Shown here: positions 1 to 8,382 of the stretch, piece by piece
Layout of the letters: each line of letters begins with the position of its first letter
Numbering within the stretch: the stretch's first letter is position 1
DNA from: Oscillospiraceae bacterium
GTDB taxonomy: Bacteria > Bacillota > Clostridia > Oscillospirales > Ruminococcaceae
DNA: 64,000 nucleotides
Direction: 5' to 3'
Assembly (NCBI GenBank): GCA_021200565.1
Contig: JAJQGJ010000011.1
Span: forward strand, 19,542 to 83,541
Position numbers and translations under genes: made by a program
The notes under the pieces: model-generated
What the model saw: the letters and a program-made list of their open reading frames with translations, nothing else
Database searches by the model: none
What the model was told of the DNA's origin: nothing

Positions 1-359
1 AAGTCGTTTAAGATTTCTCCCGACACCGGCAGAACCTTTGCCTCCTCATAGAAAAGCGTTTCGAGCTCCCCGGTGATGTCAGCTGCGGTCACAGCTGAGG
101 CATCTTCCGGCTCAACTATCACTGCTTCATCGGTCTTCTCAGCGTCGGTGACTATCGAGTCGACTGTCTGATAGTCATCAAGATCAGGAAGCTCAAGCGT
201 GTCGCTCACATCCGGAATAAGCGTCTCGGTGAGTGAGCCCACCGCCGCCCGGTATCCAACCGCCGTCGCCACTCCGACAGCCAAGATTCCCACGCACAAG
301 GCAATGTACACTCCACTCGATTTAAGACTCTTTTTGACTTTATCATTCATACTAAACAT
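1..359 (-). CDS. M23-type peptidase / SpoIIQ-like membrane protein, N-terminal part only
   Basis: The gene runs off the left window edge, leaving about 119 codons. The visible part has a basic N-terminus (MFSMNDKVKKSLKSSG), one membrane segment at about residues 17-40, an acidic linker, and then the phrase VLPVSGEILND. That phrase resembles the entry into M23 (LytM) peptidase domains, where PVSGxIxxxF is typical. This suggests a membrane-anchored cell-wall peptidase of the SpoIIQ kind, but the catalytic domain lies outside the window. The start could be 359 or the in-frame ATG at 350; neither has a strong ribosome-binding site. It diverges from the NUDIX gene across a large inverted repeat. 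Confidence 0.55.
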   Translation of the reverse strand, partial: MFSMNDKVKKSLKSSGVYIALCVGILAVGVATAVGYRAAVGSLTETLIPDVSDTLELPDLDDYQTVDSIVTDAEKTDEAVIVEPEDASAVTAADITGELETLFYEEAKVLPVSGEILND

Positions 360-465
360 GCACTCACTTTCTGCCCTTTCGGGCGTTCTTTAAAGCTAAG
401 TATTAGCAGATTTTTTGGAAATATACATCCGAGCCAAAGTCGGCTTCGCCGACCGCACCTTCGGT

Positions 466-583
466 GCACCCTCTCAGTCGCCTATGGCGACAGCTCTCCC
501 AGAGGGAGAGCCGAGATGTCGTCCTCTACAAAACTTGGCTCCCCCTTTGGGGGAGCTGTCAGCGAAGCTGACTGAGAGGGTGC
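466..583. repeat. Large inverted repeat made of two copies of a dispersed palindromic element
   Basis: Two 47-base units (466-512 and 537-583) lie in opposite orientation, separated by 24 bases. Each unit reads GCACCCTCTCAGTC, a small hairpin, GACAGCTC and a GC-rich palindrome ending AGCC. They belong to the same family as the copies at 3045, 26071 and 31266. Short flanking hairpins with TTC or GAA loops (GTCGGC-ttc-GCCGAC near 439-453, GCGC-gaa-GCGC near 582-592) extend the element. It sits between divergent genes, upstream of the NUDIX ribosome-binding site. No transposase is present, so it looks like a MITE- or REP-like element. Confidence 0.75.
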
Positions 584-618
584 GCGAAGCGCAATTTTTG
601 CCACAAAAGGAGACTATC

Positions 619-1101
619 ATGGACAACTCAACTCTTTGCTACATGGAAAAAGACGATTCATATCTCATGATGCATCGTGTCAAGAAGAAAAACGATATGA
701 ACCACGACAAATGGATCGGCATCGGCGGGCATTTTGAGTTTGGCGAGTCGCCCTATGACTGCGTCAGACGTGAAGCCTATGAAGAAACCGGCGTCAATCT
801 CGTAAACCCAAAATACCGTGGCATCGTGACTTTCGTCACAGACGACACATATGACGAGCAGATGCATCTCTTCACATGCACCGACTACGAAGGTGAATTA
901 AGCCTTGATTGCAACGAAGGCGACCTCGAATGGGTCAGAAAATCGGAAATAAGAAACCTCCCTATCTGGGAAGGCGACAAAATCTTCTTCCAGCTCCTCG
1001 ACAGCGAAGAGCCGTTCTTTTCGCTGAAGCTTGTGTATGAGGGAGGCGAACTCAAAAAAGTTGTGCTGAACGGAGAGAAAACCCTTGACAGGAGCCTATA
1101 A
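619..1101 (+). CDS. NUDIX hydrolase (MutT / 8-oxo-dGTP diphosphatase-like)
   Basis: This 160-residue protein has a perfect Nudix box at residues 37-59 (G-x5-E-x7-REAYEETGV), which binds the divalent metal for hydrolysis of nucleoside diphosphates linked to another group. The length and the N-terminal CYMEKDDSYLMMHR strand fit the small MutT/8-oxo-dGTPase-like group seen in Clostridia; the true substrate cannot be read from sequence. The start at 619 follows AAAGGAG at 606-612. A longer reading from 415 would translate the upstream repeat and is rejected. A strong promoter for the next gene overlaps its 3' end. Confidence 0.88.
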   Translation: MDNSTLCYMEKDDSYLMMHRVKKKNDMNHDKWIGIGGHFEFGESPYDCVRREAYEETGVNLVNPKYRGIVTFVTDDTYDEQMHLFTCTDYEGELSLDCNEGDLEWVRKSEIRNLPIWEGDKIFFQLLDSEEPFFSLKLVYEGGELKKVVLNGEKTLDRSL

Positions 1102-1114
1102 TTTATGCTATAAT
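1085..1114 (+). promoter_or_regulatory. Sigma-A promoter of the surface-protein gene
   Basis: TTGACA at 1085-1090 and TATAAT at 1109-1114 are separated by 18 bases, with an extended TG at 1106-1107. Both hexamers match consensus perfectly. Transcription would start near 1121 and give a leader of about 160 bases before the gene at 1281. The promoter overlaps the last codons of the NUDIX gene. Confidence 0.75.
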
Positions 1115-1180
1115 TAGATGAGGGAATTAAAATAAGCAACCACTTATTATTTTGATTCCGAAAAGCACTCATTCTGTGGG

Positions 1181-1280
1181 GGGGTAACGCGCTCCGCACG
1201 TTTACCCAATAAAAACCTCCATACCGAAAGTATAGGAGGTTATAACTATAGCCTCCTGACAAAACAAGGAGGATTTTTTT
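1181..1280 (+). promoter_or_regulatory. Attenuator-like RNA leader with four alternately pairing segments
   Basis: The leader holds AACCTCC (1214-1220), AGGAGGTT (1234-1241), CCTCCT (1252-1257) and AGGAGG (1267-1272), so 1 pairs with 2, 2 with 3, and 3 with 4. Pairing 2:3 is the strongest (1234-1243 with 1248-1257, one G-U). Pairing 3:4 makes a 6-bp GC-rich hairpin followed immediately by ATTTTTTT, an intrinsic-terminator shape that also buries the true ribosome-binding site. A further hairpin lies at 1181-1206 (GGGTAA with TTACCC). The geometry is that of a transcription or translation attenuator; the signal it senses is unknown. Confidence 0.5.
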
Positions 1281-3035
1281 ATGAAGAAATTATTAGCAAT
1301 ACTTCTTTCAGCACTTTTAGTTGTTGCACTTATCCCAACGGCTGTTTTTGCGACAGGACAGGCAAGCGGAACTGGGACTACTATTTCCGGGCAGCTCAAT
1401 TTATCAAGCCTCACTGACAGTGACAGCGACGACGGCTGGAGCTGGAATGCGGATTCCAAAACACTTACGCTTACCAATCTGACCATTACAAGTGATGGCA
1501 AATACAGAAGTGCGATTGTGTTGCCTGCTGATGCAGATGGTGATACGATTACTATTGTTCTGGAGGGAGATAACTATATTTCCAGCTTCGATCAGACGTC
1601 TGGAAGAGCCTTTGTTGTTGGCTACGACGCTAATGCCAGTTCCAGCGGTGATCTGACGCTGACCGGTGACGGCTCACTTACAATTTCAGATTGTGGATGG
1701 GTTCAAAATGGCTCTTTCACGAATGTGATAATAGATAATACAACTATTACTGCTGAAACCGTCAGCGGTTGGACGGTTGGCGGAACTCTCACCATACAGG
1801 ATTCTGATGTAACTATCAATGCCACTGGAACATACAATGCTCTTTATGCGGTAGAAAGCATTACAATCATTGACAGTACAGTAACCGCATCCGCTCCCAA
1901 CAGTAGCAATGCTGTAATTGCAACACAGAACACAAGAAGCTCCGGCACTACTGAGGCTGCTTTTGTCATCGAAAACAGCACCATCATTATAAGTGGTGGC
2001 TTGGGGTGGGGACTTTGGTGCGACTCTTATAACGGAACGTCATCTATGACCATTACGGATTCTGATATTACCATAGCCAGTGCTGCCGGAGCATATTCCG
2101 CCGATTCTCTTACTTTGGTTGGCGATGTGAATATCCTCACGAAAAGTAACAGGCAAGTTCTACTCAGCGATTCAATCGACACAGATGAGTTGACGGATGA
2201 TGCGGTTATTCAGGGCTATTCCCGTCAGGGGAACGACATGTTTTATTTCACCGACTACACCCTCACATCTGAGTTCTCAGTTATAACAGGTCGGACTCTG
2301 ACCATCCCCGAGGGCGTAACGCTTACTTTGGCTGATGACGTTACGCTGTCTTCTGAAGATGAGGGTGCAATCATCAATAATGGTACTATTATTGTTCCAT
2401 GCACCAGTACAGGAGGCGTTGCTGATGGCTCATTGAGCACAGAAAGTAATAGTGTTGTTAGTGAGCATAGCTACAATTACGAAAATATTGTCTGGGATTA
2501 TAACAATGCAACAGCAACAGTTACATGTCTGATTTGTGGCGAGAGTATAACCGTCGATGCGACTATAACATCAACAAACCACCTCGGCGTAGTAACCTGG
2601 ACAGCTAAAGCAACGATTAACGGTGTGGAGTACACCTCCACCCAGACCACCGGCACCAGCCTCCTCAACGTTCAGGCAAACTATGCCGCAGTCACTGCTG
2701 CTATCTCGAAGGCGAATGCTTTGAACGCAAGCGACTATGTTGACTTCTCAGGAGTAACGGCTGCAATAAATGCGGTTAACTGGAATCTGAACGTTCTCAA
2801 CCAGTCGGTTGTCAACAGCTATGCCGAGGCGATTGAGACGGCTATTGCAAATCTCGTTCCGGTAGACAATACCGGGGTGGAAATTGACGAACCGGTAGAG
2901 GGCACAGATACCGAAACCGAACCCGATGAGGAGCCTACGGTTGAGGAAAACCCGACAACCGGAATTGTGATAACATTATTGCCGATGGCGATTGCAATAG
3001 CAACAGCTGTTGCAAATAAACAGAAGCTGAGATAG
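1281..3035 (+). CDS. Secreted beta-helix surface protein with FIVAR-like region and NPTTG sorting signal
   Basis: The 584-residue protein starts with a classical signal peptide (residues 1-24, ending PTAVFA). Residues about 50-380 are Thr/Ser/Asp-rich short strands of the TLTGDGSLTIS type, as in right-handed beta-helix or carbohydrate-binding (DUF4353-like) proteins. Residues about 470-530 resemble a FIVAR/alpha-helical spacer, followed by an acidic linker. The C-terminus has NPTTG, a hydrophobic stretch and a basic tail, a sortase-type wall-anchoring signal. No sortase gene is in the window. AGGAGG at 1267-1272 sets the start. The ligand is unknown; a role in glycan contact or adhesion is inference only. 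Confidence 0.75.
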   Translation: MKKLLAILLSALLVVALIPTAVFATGQASGTGTTISGQLNLSSLTDSDSDDGWSWNADSKTLTLTNLTITSDGKYRSAIVLPADADGDTITIVLEGDNYISSFDQTSGRAFVVGYDANASSSGDLTLTGDGSLTISDCGWVQNGSFTNVIIDNTTITAETVSGWTVGGTLTIQDSDVTINATGTYNALYAVESITIIDSTVTASAPNSSNAVIATQNTRSSGTTEAAFVIENSTIIISGGLGWGLWCDSYNGTSSMTITDSDITIASAAGAYSADSLTLVGDVNILTKSNRQVLLSDSIDTDELTDDAVIQGYSRQGNDMFYFTDYTLTSEFSVITGRTLTIPEGVTLTLADDVTLSSEDEGAIINNGTIIVPCTSTGGVADGSLSTESNSVVSEHSYNYENIVWDYNNATATVTCLICGESITVDATITSTNHLGVVTWTAKATINGVEYTSTQTTGTSLLNVQANYAAVTAAISKANALNASDYVDFSGVTAAINAVNWNLNVLNQSVVNSYAEAIETAIANLVPVDNTGVEIDEPVEGTDTETEPDEEPTVEENPTTGIVITLLPMAIAIATAVANKQKLR

Positions 3036-3044
3036 AACGAAAAA

Positions 3045-3151
3045 GGCTCCCCTTATTAAGGGGAGCGCAGAAGTTCGCAAGCGAACTTCGGGAGATTTGC
3101 TTCGCAAACTCCGACTGAGAGGTGCGCCGACGCAAGTCGGCGCCCTTTTTT
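3045..3151. repeat. Dispersed palindromic repeat acting as bidirectional terminator
   Basis: The element lies between convergent genes. It begins with GGCTCCCCTT-att-AAGGGGAGC, then has mini-hairpins AAGTTCGC-aa-GCGAACTT and TTTGC-ttc-GCAAA, the family signature GACTGAGAGGTGC, and GCGCCGAC-gcaa-GTCGGCGC. It ends in CCCTTTTTT on the plus strand and has CCTTTTT on the minus strand. It can therefore terminate both the surface-protein gene and the alpha-xylosidase gene. It is one of at least four family members in the window. Confidence 0.75.
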
Positions 3152-3154
3152 GCA

Positions 3155-5494
3155 TCATAATTCAATCGTAACCTCAGTCGACCCAGCCGGGCAAGCAACT
3201 GCCTTGTCCGAGCCACTCAGCTTGACTGTGAAGTCGCAATCGCACTTGTCATAGCTGACAGTAACGGTATTGCCGGAGCGTGAAGCGGTGATTTCAGTAA
3301 TCTTGACAGCGTCCTTGTCGTAGACAACAGCTGAGGCAGTCTTTCCGTCGTCGAGCTCATAGATGACGACTTCAGCGCCGTTCATGTAGTCATACTCGAA
3401 GTCTCTCTTGAAATCGCCCCAGACGATGATTGAGTTGGGCTTCGCAAGAACCGGCATGCGGAAGTAGTTCATGGTTTCACGGTGCCACTTTTCGCCCTCG
3501 TAGACCTCGCCGGTGATGACGTCGGTCCACTTTCCCTCAGGAAGATACCAGAGAGCCTCGCTTCTGTCATTCATGATAGGAGCGCAGAGGAGGTTGTCGC
3601 CGAGCATATACTGCGTGTCGATGGTTCTGCATGTCGGGTCATCGGCATACTCCATGACCATAGCTCTCATCATCGGAATGCCAGTGACGTGCGTCTTGAC
3701 AGCCTGAGAGAAGATGTAGGGCATCAGCTTGCCCTTGAGCTTGGTGAAGAAGCCGAGGACGTCGCAAGCCTCGTCGTCAAAGAGCCACGGAACACGGTAT
3801 GAGCTGTTTCCATGAAGTCTTGAGTGAGTCGAGAGAAGTCCGAAAGCGCACCAACGCTTGTAGATGTCGGGAGTAGCAGTAGATTCGAATCCTGAAATGT
3901 CGTGAGAGAAGAAGCCAAATCCTGAGAGCGAAAGTGAAAGTCCGCCACGGAGAGTTTCAGCCATCGAGCTGTACTCAGCCGAGCAGTCGCCGCCCCAGTG
4001 AACAGGGAACTGCTGCGAGCCGACGGTTGCACTTCTTGCAAAGAGGCAAGCCTTGTTTTCACCATAGTAGTCTTTGAGGACGTTGAAAACGGTCTGGTTG
4101 TAAAGATAGGTATAGTAGTTGTGCATCTTTATCGGATCTGCACCGTTGTAATAGACGCATTCAGTCGGGATTCTCTCGCCGAAGTCGGTCTTGAAGCAGT
4201 CAACTCCCATCTCGCATAGAGCACGGAGCTTACTTGCATACCATTCGCATGCAGCAGGATTCGTGAAGTCCACAATAGCCATTCCCGGTTGCCACATGTC
4301 GCACTGGAATACCGAGCCGTCAGGATTCAGGATGAAGTAGTCGTTCTCTACGCCCTCATCAAAGAGCTTCGAACGCTGTGAAATGTAAGGATTGATCCAG
4401 ACGCAGGTCTTGAGCCCCTTGTCGTCGTGAAGCCGCTTGAGCATAGCCGGAGGATCCGGGAACTGCTTGAGATCCCACTCGAAGTTGCACCACTCATACT
4501 CCTTCATCCAGAAGCAGTCGAAGTGGAATACAGAAAGCGGGATGTCTCTTTCAGCCATTCCGTCGATGAACGATGTGATAGTAGCCTCATCATACTGAGT
4601 GGTGAACGAGGTTGTCAGCCAGAGACCGAATGTATATGCCGGAGGAAGCGAAGGCTTTCCGGTGAGGGCAGTGTAGTTGGAAAGAACCTCTTCAAGATTC
4701 TCGCCGCCGATAACGAAGTACTCAAGACTCTCACCCGGAAGAGTGATTGAAACCTTGGAAACCGTGTCAGAAGCGACTTCAAACGAGACATTGTCTGAGG
4801 AATTAACAAACACGCCGTAGCCGTTTGAGGAAACATAGAACGGAATCGACTTGTAGGACTGATCGCAGCAGGTGCCGCCGTCGGAATTCCATACCTGAAC
4901 ATTCTGACCGTTCTTTACAAACGGAGTGAACTTCTCGCCGAAGCCATAGACATACTCTCCGACATCAAGAGTCAGCTGCTCACGGATGTATGAAGTGTGT
5001 GCATCAGCAGGATAAGACCAGAACGTATCGTCGATGTGAGTCTGGAGCCTCTTCTCAGCGTGGCTGTTCTGCTCTGTGATGTAGCTTAAAGCCCTGTAGC
5101 TTCCGCCGGTGAGGTGCCGATCCTTATAGTAATACTCGATGCCCCAGTTTTCCTTGTTGATGACAACTTTCGTCTTGCCGCTTGTGATGGTGGCACACTT
5201 TTCGCCGTTTTCGACGACGGGAGTGAAGCCTGTGTCCTCGTTCAAGTCGAACTTCGGCGAATCATCGAGAGTTCCCTTGTAGTGGACAACCGAAACCTTG
5301 ATGACGTTCTCCATGGTGGAGGTTATCTCAAGCTCGAGAGTAGGTCCTCCAAGAGTCTGACCACGGTTCCAAATCTTAGCGTTGGTAGCCAGGATTTTGA
5401 CACCGTTCGGGATTTCGTCAACCTCATAAGCCTGATTAGCGTAGTTGACCGAATACCCGACCTGATTAAGCCAATATCCGTCTGCAAATTTCAT
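3155..5494 (-). CDS. yicI: Alpha-xylosidase, glycoside hydrolase family 31
   Basis: The 779-residue protein aligns from its first residues (MKFADGYWLNQVGY) with E. coli YicI, whose length is 772. It removes alpha-1,6-xylosyl residues from xyloglucan-type oligosaccharides or isoprimeverose by a retaining mechanism. The nucleophile is D437 in KTDFGERIP and the acid/base is D503 in WGGDCSAEY, matching D416 and D482 of YicI with a constant 21-residue offset. There is no signal peptide, so it is cytoplasmic. GGAAG lies about 8 bases before the ATG. It is the last gene of uxuA-uxuB-capA-yicI, 35 bases after the CapA gene. Confidence 0.93.
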   Translation of the reverse strand: MKFADGYWLNQVGYSVNYANQAYEVDEIPNGVKILATNAKIWNRGQTLGGPTLELEITSTMENVIKVSVVHYKGTLDDSPKFDLNEDTGFTPVVENGEKCATITSGKTKVVINKENWGIEYYYKDRHLTGGSYRALSYITEQNSHAEKRLQTHIDDTFWSYPADAHTSYIREQLTLDVGEYVYGFGEKFTPFVKNGQNVQVWNSDGGTCCDQSYKSIPFYVSSNGYGVFVNSSDNVSFEVASDTVSKVSITLPGESLEYFVIGGENLEEVLSNYTALTGKPSLPPAYTFGLWLTTSFTTQYDEATITSFIDGMAERDIPLSVFHFDCFWMKEYEWCNFEWDLKQFPDPPAMLKRLHDDKGLKTCVWINPYISQRSKLFDEGVENDYFILNPDGSVFQCDMWQPGMAIVDFTNPAACEWYASKLRALCEMGVDCFKTDFGERIPTECVYYNGADPIKMHNYYTYLYNQTVFNVLKDYYGENKACLFARSATVGSQQFPVHWGGDCSAEYSSMAETLRGGLSLSLSGFGFFSHDISGFESTATPDIYKRWCAFGLLSTHSRLHGNSSYRVPWLFDDEACDVLGFFTKLKGKLMPYIFSQAVKTHVTGIPMMRAMVMEYADDPTCRTIDTQYMLGDNLLCAPIMNDRSEALWYLPEGKWTDVITGEVYEGEKWHRETMNYFRMPVLAKPNSIIVWGDFKRDFEYDYMNGAEVVIYELDDGKTASAVVYDKDAVKITEITASRSGNTVTVSYDKCDCDFTVKLSGSDKAVACPAGSTEVTIEL

Positions 5495-5529
5495 TTACAC
5501 ATCTTCCTTTCAATTTTGGTGTTTTGGTT

Positions 5530-6777
5530 TTATTCAATAGAGAGATATTCTTCGGGAATGTAACTGAGAACCTTGTCTATAGTATCCTGAGTGAACCCGG
5601 AGCAACCGTGGGAGGACAAAAGATCATCCGTGTACGTCGCATACGGTTCAATGTGAATATTCGAGTAGTTATAGCCATACTGAGTGATGATGGGAATCGC
5701 CTTGACGTTATCGATAGTCACTTCGCCTGTGTCCATGTTCTTGGTGACTTCAAGCTTTCCGATAACTCCAACCATAGCTAGCGGGTCAGCCATTGCAGAA
5801 ACGAGATTTCCGAGCCCATAAAAGACAAACGCCTGCCCGCCATCCGGCTTGTCTATGTATTCCATAGTTTCAACGGTGTGTGCCTGAGTGCCTATGATGA
5901 GGTCTGCACCCCATTCAACAAGCTTCGGGGTGAAGGTCTTCTGCAGAGTTGAGAGCTCGTTCGACACTTCTGTGCCATAGTGAACCGAAACGACAACGAC
6001 ATCCGCAATGCTGTCTGCATACCTGACCTGCTCTTCAATCAGTTCCATATTCGCATCAGTGATCCTTATAACCCAGCATTCTGTGTCAGATGGAAGATAG
6101 AGCCCGTTTGTGTGCTCGGTGTAGCCAAGGAAAGCGAAAGTGATGCCGTTAACTTCCATAGTGCGGATGTTATTCATGTCCTCTTCGCTCTCGTAAGCAC
6201 CGTAGCAGATAACTCCATCCTGCTCCTTCCAGTAGTTGAGAGTGGAAATAAGCCCGGTTTCGCCTCTGTCTAAGACATGGTTATTTCCTATAGACATGAC
6301 GTTGAAGCCTAAAGAAACCATCTTTCTCCCCAGGTCTCCCGGCGAGCAGAAATTCGGATAATCGCTCGGCTCAAGCTCATCGGTGACAATAGTCTCCTGA
6401 TTAAGGATCGCAATATCGACGCCTTCGAGATAGCCTTCGATCTTCTCATAAACATAGTCGAAGTCATATCCGTCATCATCGCCGTTGGCTTTCGCTCTTC
6501 TTTGCGCCTGATTGTAGATAGACGAATGGATGAGATTGTCACCGGCGCAGAGGAGGCTCACGGTCCTTATATCCGGCTCCGGCTCAGTAGTTGTGACAGT
6601 AGTCGCCTCTGTCGCAACAGTTGTGGGCGCAGTTGTCGCTTCTGTTGCAGCAGTAGTGGCTTCTGTAACCTCGCCTATGGTGGTTTCCGACGGATTATCT
6701 TCAACCAGTTTTGTGCAGGCGACTGTAGTCATAAGACATGCAGCCGCCAGCAATGTAGCAAAAATTTTTTTAAGCAT
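5530..6777 (-). CDS. CapA-family lipoprotein (PGA_cap metallophosphatase-like)
   Basis: The 415-residue protein has a lipoprotein signal (lipobox TVAC, Cys21), a Thr-rich linker to about residue 70, then a CapA/PGA_cap domain. Motifs are LLCAGDNLIH, ILNQETI, IGNNHVLDRG, VVSVHYGTE and IIGTQAHTVE, the metal-ligand positions of this calcineurin-like family. CapA homologues take part in poly-gamma-glutamate export or modify envelope polymers, and many are uncharacterised. The start follows the uxuB stop by one base, so it is translationally coupled to a sugar-acid operon. That is an unusual context, and its role there is unknown. Confidence 0.85.
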   Translation of the reverse strand: MLKKIFATLLAAACLMTTVACTKLVEDNPSETTIGEVTEATTAATEATTAPTTVATEATTVTTTEPEPDIRTVSLLCAGDNLIHSSIYNQAQRRAKANGDDDGYDFDYVYEKIEGYLEGVDIAILNQETIVTDELEPSDYPNFCSPGDLGRKMVSLGFNVMSIGNNHVLDRGETGLISTLNYWKEQDGVICYGAYESEEDMNNIRTMEVNGITFAFLGYTEHTNGLYLPSDTECWVIRITDANMELIEEQVRYADSIADVVVVSVHYGTEVSNELSTLQKTFTPKLVEWGADLIIGTQAHTVETMEYIDKPDGGQAFVFYGLGNLVSAMADPLAMVGVIGKLEVTKNMDTGEVTIDNVKAIPIITQYGYNYSNIHIEPYATYTDDLLSSHGCSGFTQDTIDKVLSYIPEEYLSIE

Positions 6778-6778
6778 T

Positions 6779-8380
6779 TCAACCTAAATACTCTTTCAGA
6801 GTAGCCCTGACAGTACCGGTTCCGGAAATTTCTTTCAGGAAAATCTCTGTAATCTTCTTCGAGAGTCCGTTTTTAACAAGATCTGTTCCGAAAATCTCGG
6901 AATTCGAGAGAATAGAGTCGAGCTTGTTTCCGACTGTTTCCGGCTTGCCAAGCTCAATTCCTGAAAGCGTAGCTTTCAGTTCATCCTTAAGCGGATCGTT
7001 CGAAATCTCCATAGGCTCGCCGTTGTCGTCGACACCCTGGAGGTATCTGAGCCAGCCTGCAATAGCAAGAGGAACCGCAACGAGACTGTCGACATTGCCG
7101 CTCACTTCATAGCTCTTGATCGTCTCACCGAAACGGATTCCCACCTTCTGAGAAGTGTCTGTGGCGATTCTCTGCGGAGCATCCGGCATGAACGGATTTG
7201 GAAGTCTTTCATTGATGACTTCGTCGATAAACGCCTTGGGCGAGAGAATGCCGGGATCTGTCACAACCGGTAAGCCCTCATCATAGCCAAGCTTTCTTAC
7301 GAGCCTGACCAGATCTTCATCCTTCATCTCTTCGCAGATGAGAGTGTAGCCAAGGAGGCAGCCATAAACAGCAAGCGCCGTGTGCAATGGATTGAGGCAG
7401 GTGGTTACCTTCATGCGCTCAACGTTGTTGACGGTGTCTCTGTCGGTCATGTATACGCCAGCTTTTTCGAGCTGTGGTCTTGAATTCGGGAAGCTGTCCT
7501 CGATAACGAGATACTGCGGCTTCTCGGCGTTGACAAACGGAGCAATAAACGTCTTTTTCGATGTGATGATGGGGAACATCTCCTCGAGTCCGGCATCTTT
7601 AAGAATAGCCTCAACCTTTTCGGACGGGCGGGGAGTTATCTTGTCAATCATGCTCCATGGGAACGCAACAACGCTTTCGTCGTTGAGATAATCCAAAAAT
7701 CCCTTGTCAGCGAATCCGTTCTCAACCCATCCACCAGCGATAGTCATGACGGAAGACTTGAGCTTCTCACCGTTATGTGAGCAGTTGTCCATGCTGACAA
7801 GAGCAACAGGCAGTTTTCCAGCCTTGTATCTTTCGAGCATAAGCCCGGTAACAAAGCTCATAGCGTGTCTTGCGTGCTCAGGACCCTCACTTATGTCGGC
7901 AACGACCAGAGGAGTGAGCTCGCCCTGAGTGTTCTTAACGGCATAGCCCTTTTCGGTGATGGTGAAGCTTATCATCTGGAGTGACGGGCTCTTCGCAATC
8001 TCGTAAAATCTCGCCATCTCTGTTTCATCCGAAATGTCAGCCTTCAGAGCCTCGCATACAGAAGCTATAACCTCGCTCTCAACCGAGCCGTCAGGGAGTA
8101 GACTTGCGCTGACGGTCAGATTGTCGTGAGCCTTGAAAATATTATCAATAATCTCATAATCGAAGGTATCAGCTGCAATGATTCCCGTCTCAGAAAGACC
8201 CTGATCGAGCAGGCTCTGCTGCAGGCTTGCAATGAACCCTCTGAAAATGTTTCCGGCTCCAAAGTGCAGCCAGACAGGGTTCTTGTGCGTATTTTTCGCT
8301 ACTTTTTCTACGTCATACCCGGGAAGCTTTATATCTCCCCAAGCAGAGGCATTCTTAAGCGAATCCAAAGAAAGCTTCAT
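6779..8380 (-). CDS. uxuB: D-fructuronate reductase / mannonate oxidoreductase, long-chain mannitol dehydrogenase family
   Basis: This 533-residue protein belongs to the polyol-specific long-chain dehydrogenase family. The N-terminal half has the nucleotide-binding entry WLHFGAGNIFRGF, and the C-terminal half carries MVSMDNCSHNGEKL- and KITPRP-type motifs (here VSMDNCSHNG and IDKITPRPSE). It interconverts D-fructuronate and D-mannonate with NADH. Its place next to uxuA supports UxuB over mannitol or altronate enzymes. The ATG at 8380 follows AAGGAG by 11 bases; a GTG at 8392 overlaps that site and is less likely. It begins two bases after the uxuA stop. Confidence 0.88.
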   Translation of the reverse strand: MKLSLDSLKNASAWGDIKLPGYDVEKVAKNTHKNPVWLHFGAGNIFRGFIASLQQSLLDQGLSETGIIAADTFDYEIIDNIFKAHDNLTVSASLLPDGSVESEVIASVCEALKADISDETEMARFYEIAKSPSLQMISFTITEKGYAVKNTQGELTPLVVADISEGPEHARHAMSFVTGLMLERYKAGKLPVALVSMDNCSHNGEKLKSSVMTIAGGWVENGFADKGFLDYLNDESVVAFPWSMIDKITPRPSEKVEAILKDAGLEEMFPIITSKKTFIAPFVNAEKPQYLVIEDSFPNSRPQLEKAGVYMTDRDTVNNVERMKVTTCLNPLHTALAVYGCLLGYTLICEEMKDEDLVRLVRKLGYDEGLPVVTDPGILSPKAFIDEVINERLPNPFMPDAPQRIATDTSQKVGIRFGETIKSYEVSGNVDSLVAVPLAIAGWLRYLQGVDDNGEPMEISNDPLKDELKATLSGIELGKPETVGNKLDSILSNSEIFGTDLVKNGLSKKITEIFLKEISGTGTVRATLKEYLG

Positions 8381-8382
8381 GA

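Noticed and set aside
415..618. An upstream N-terminal extension of the NUDIX protein
   Set aside because: It translates the inverted repeat and short hairpins, has no family similarity, and the strong AAAGGAG site lies just before ATG 619.
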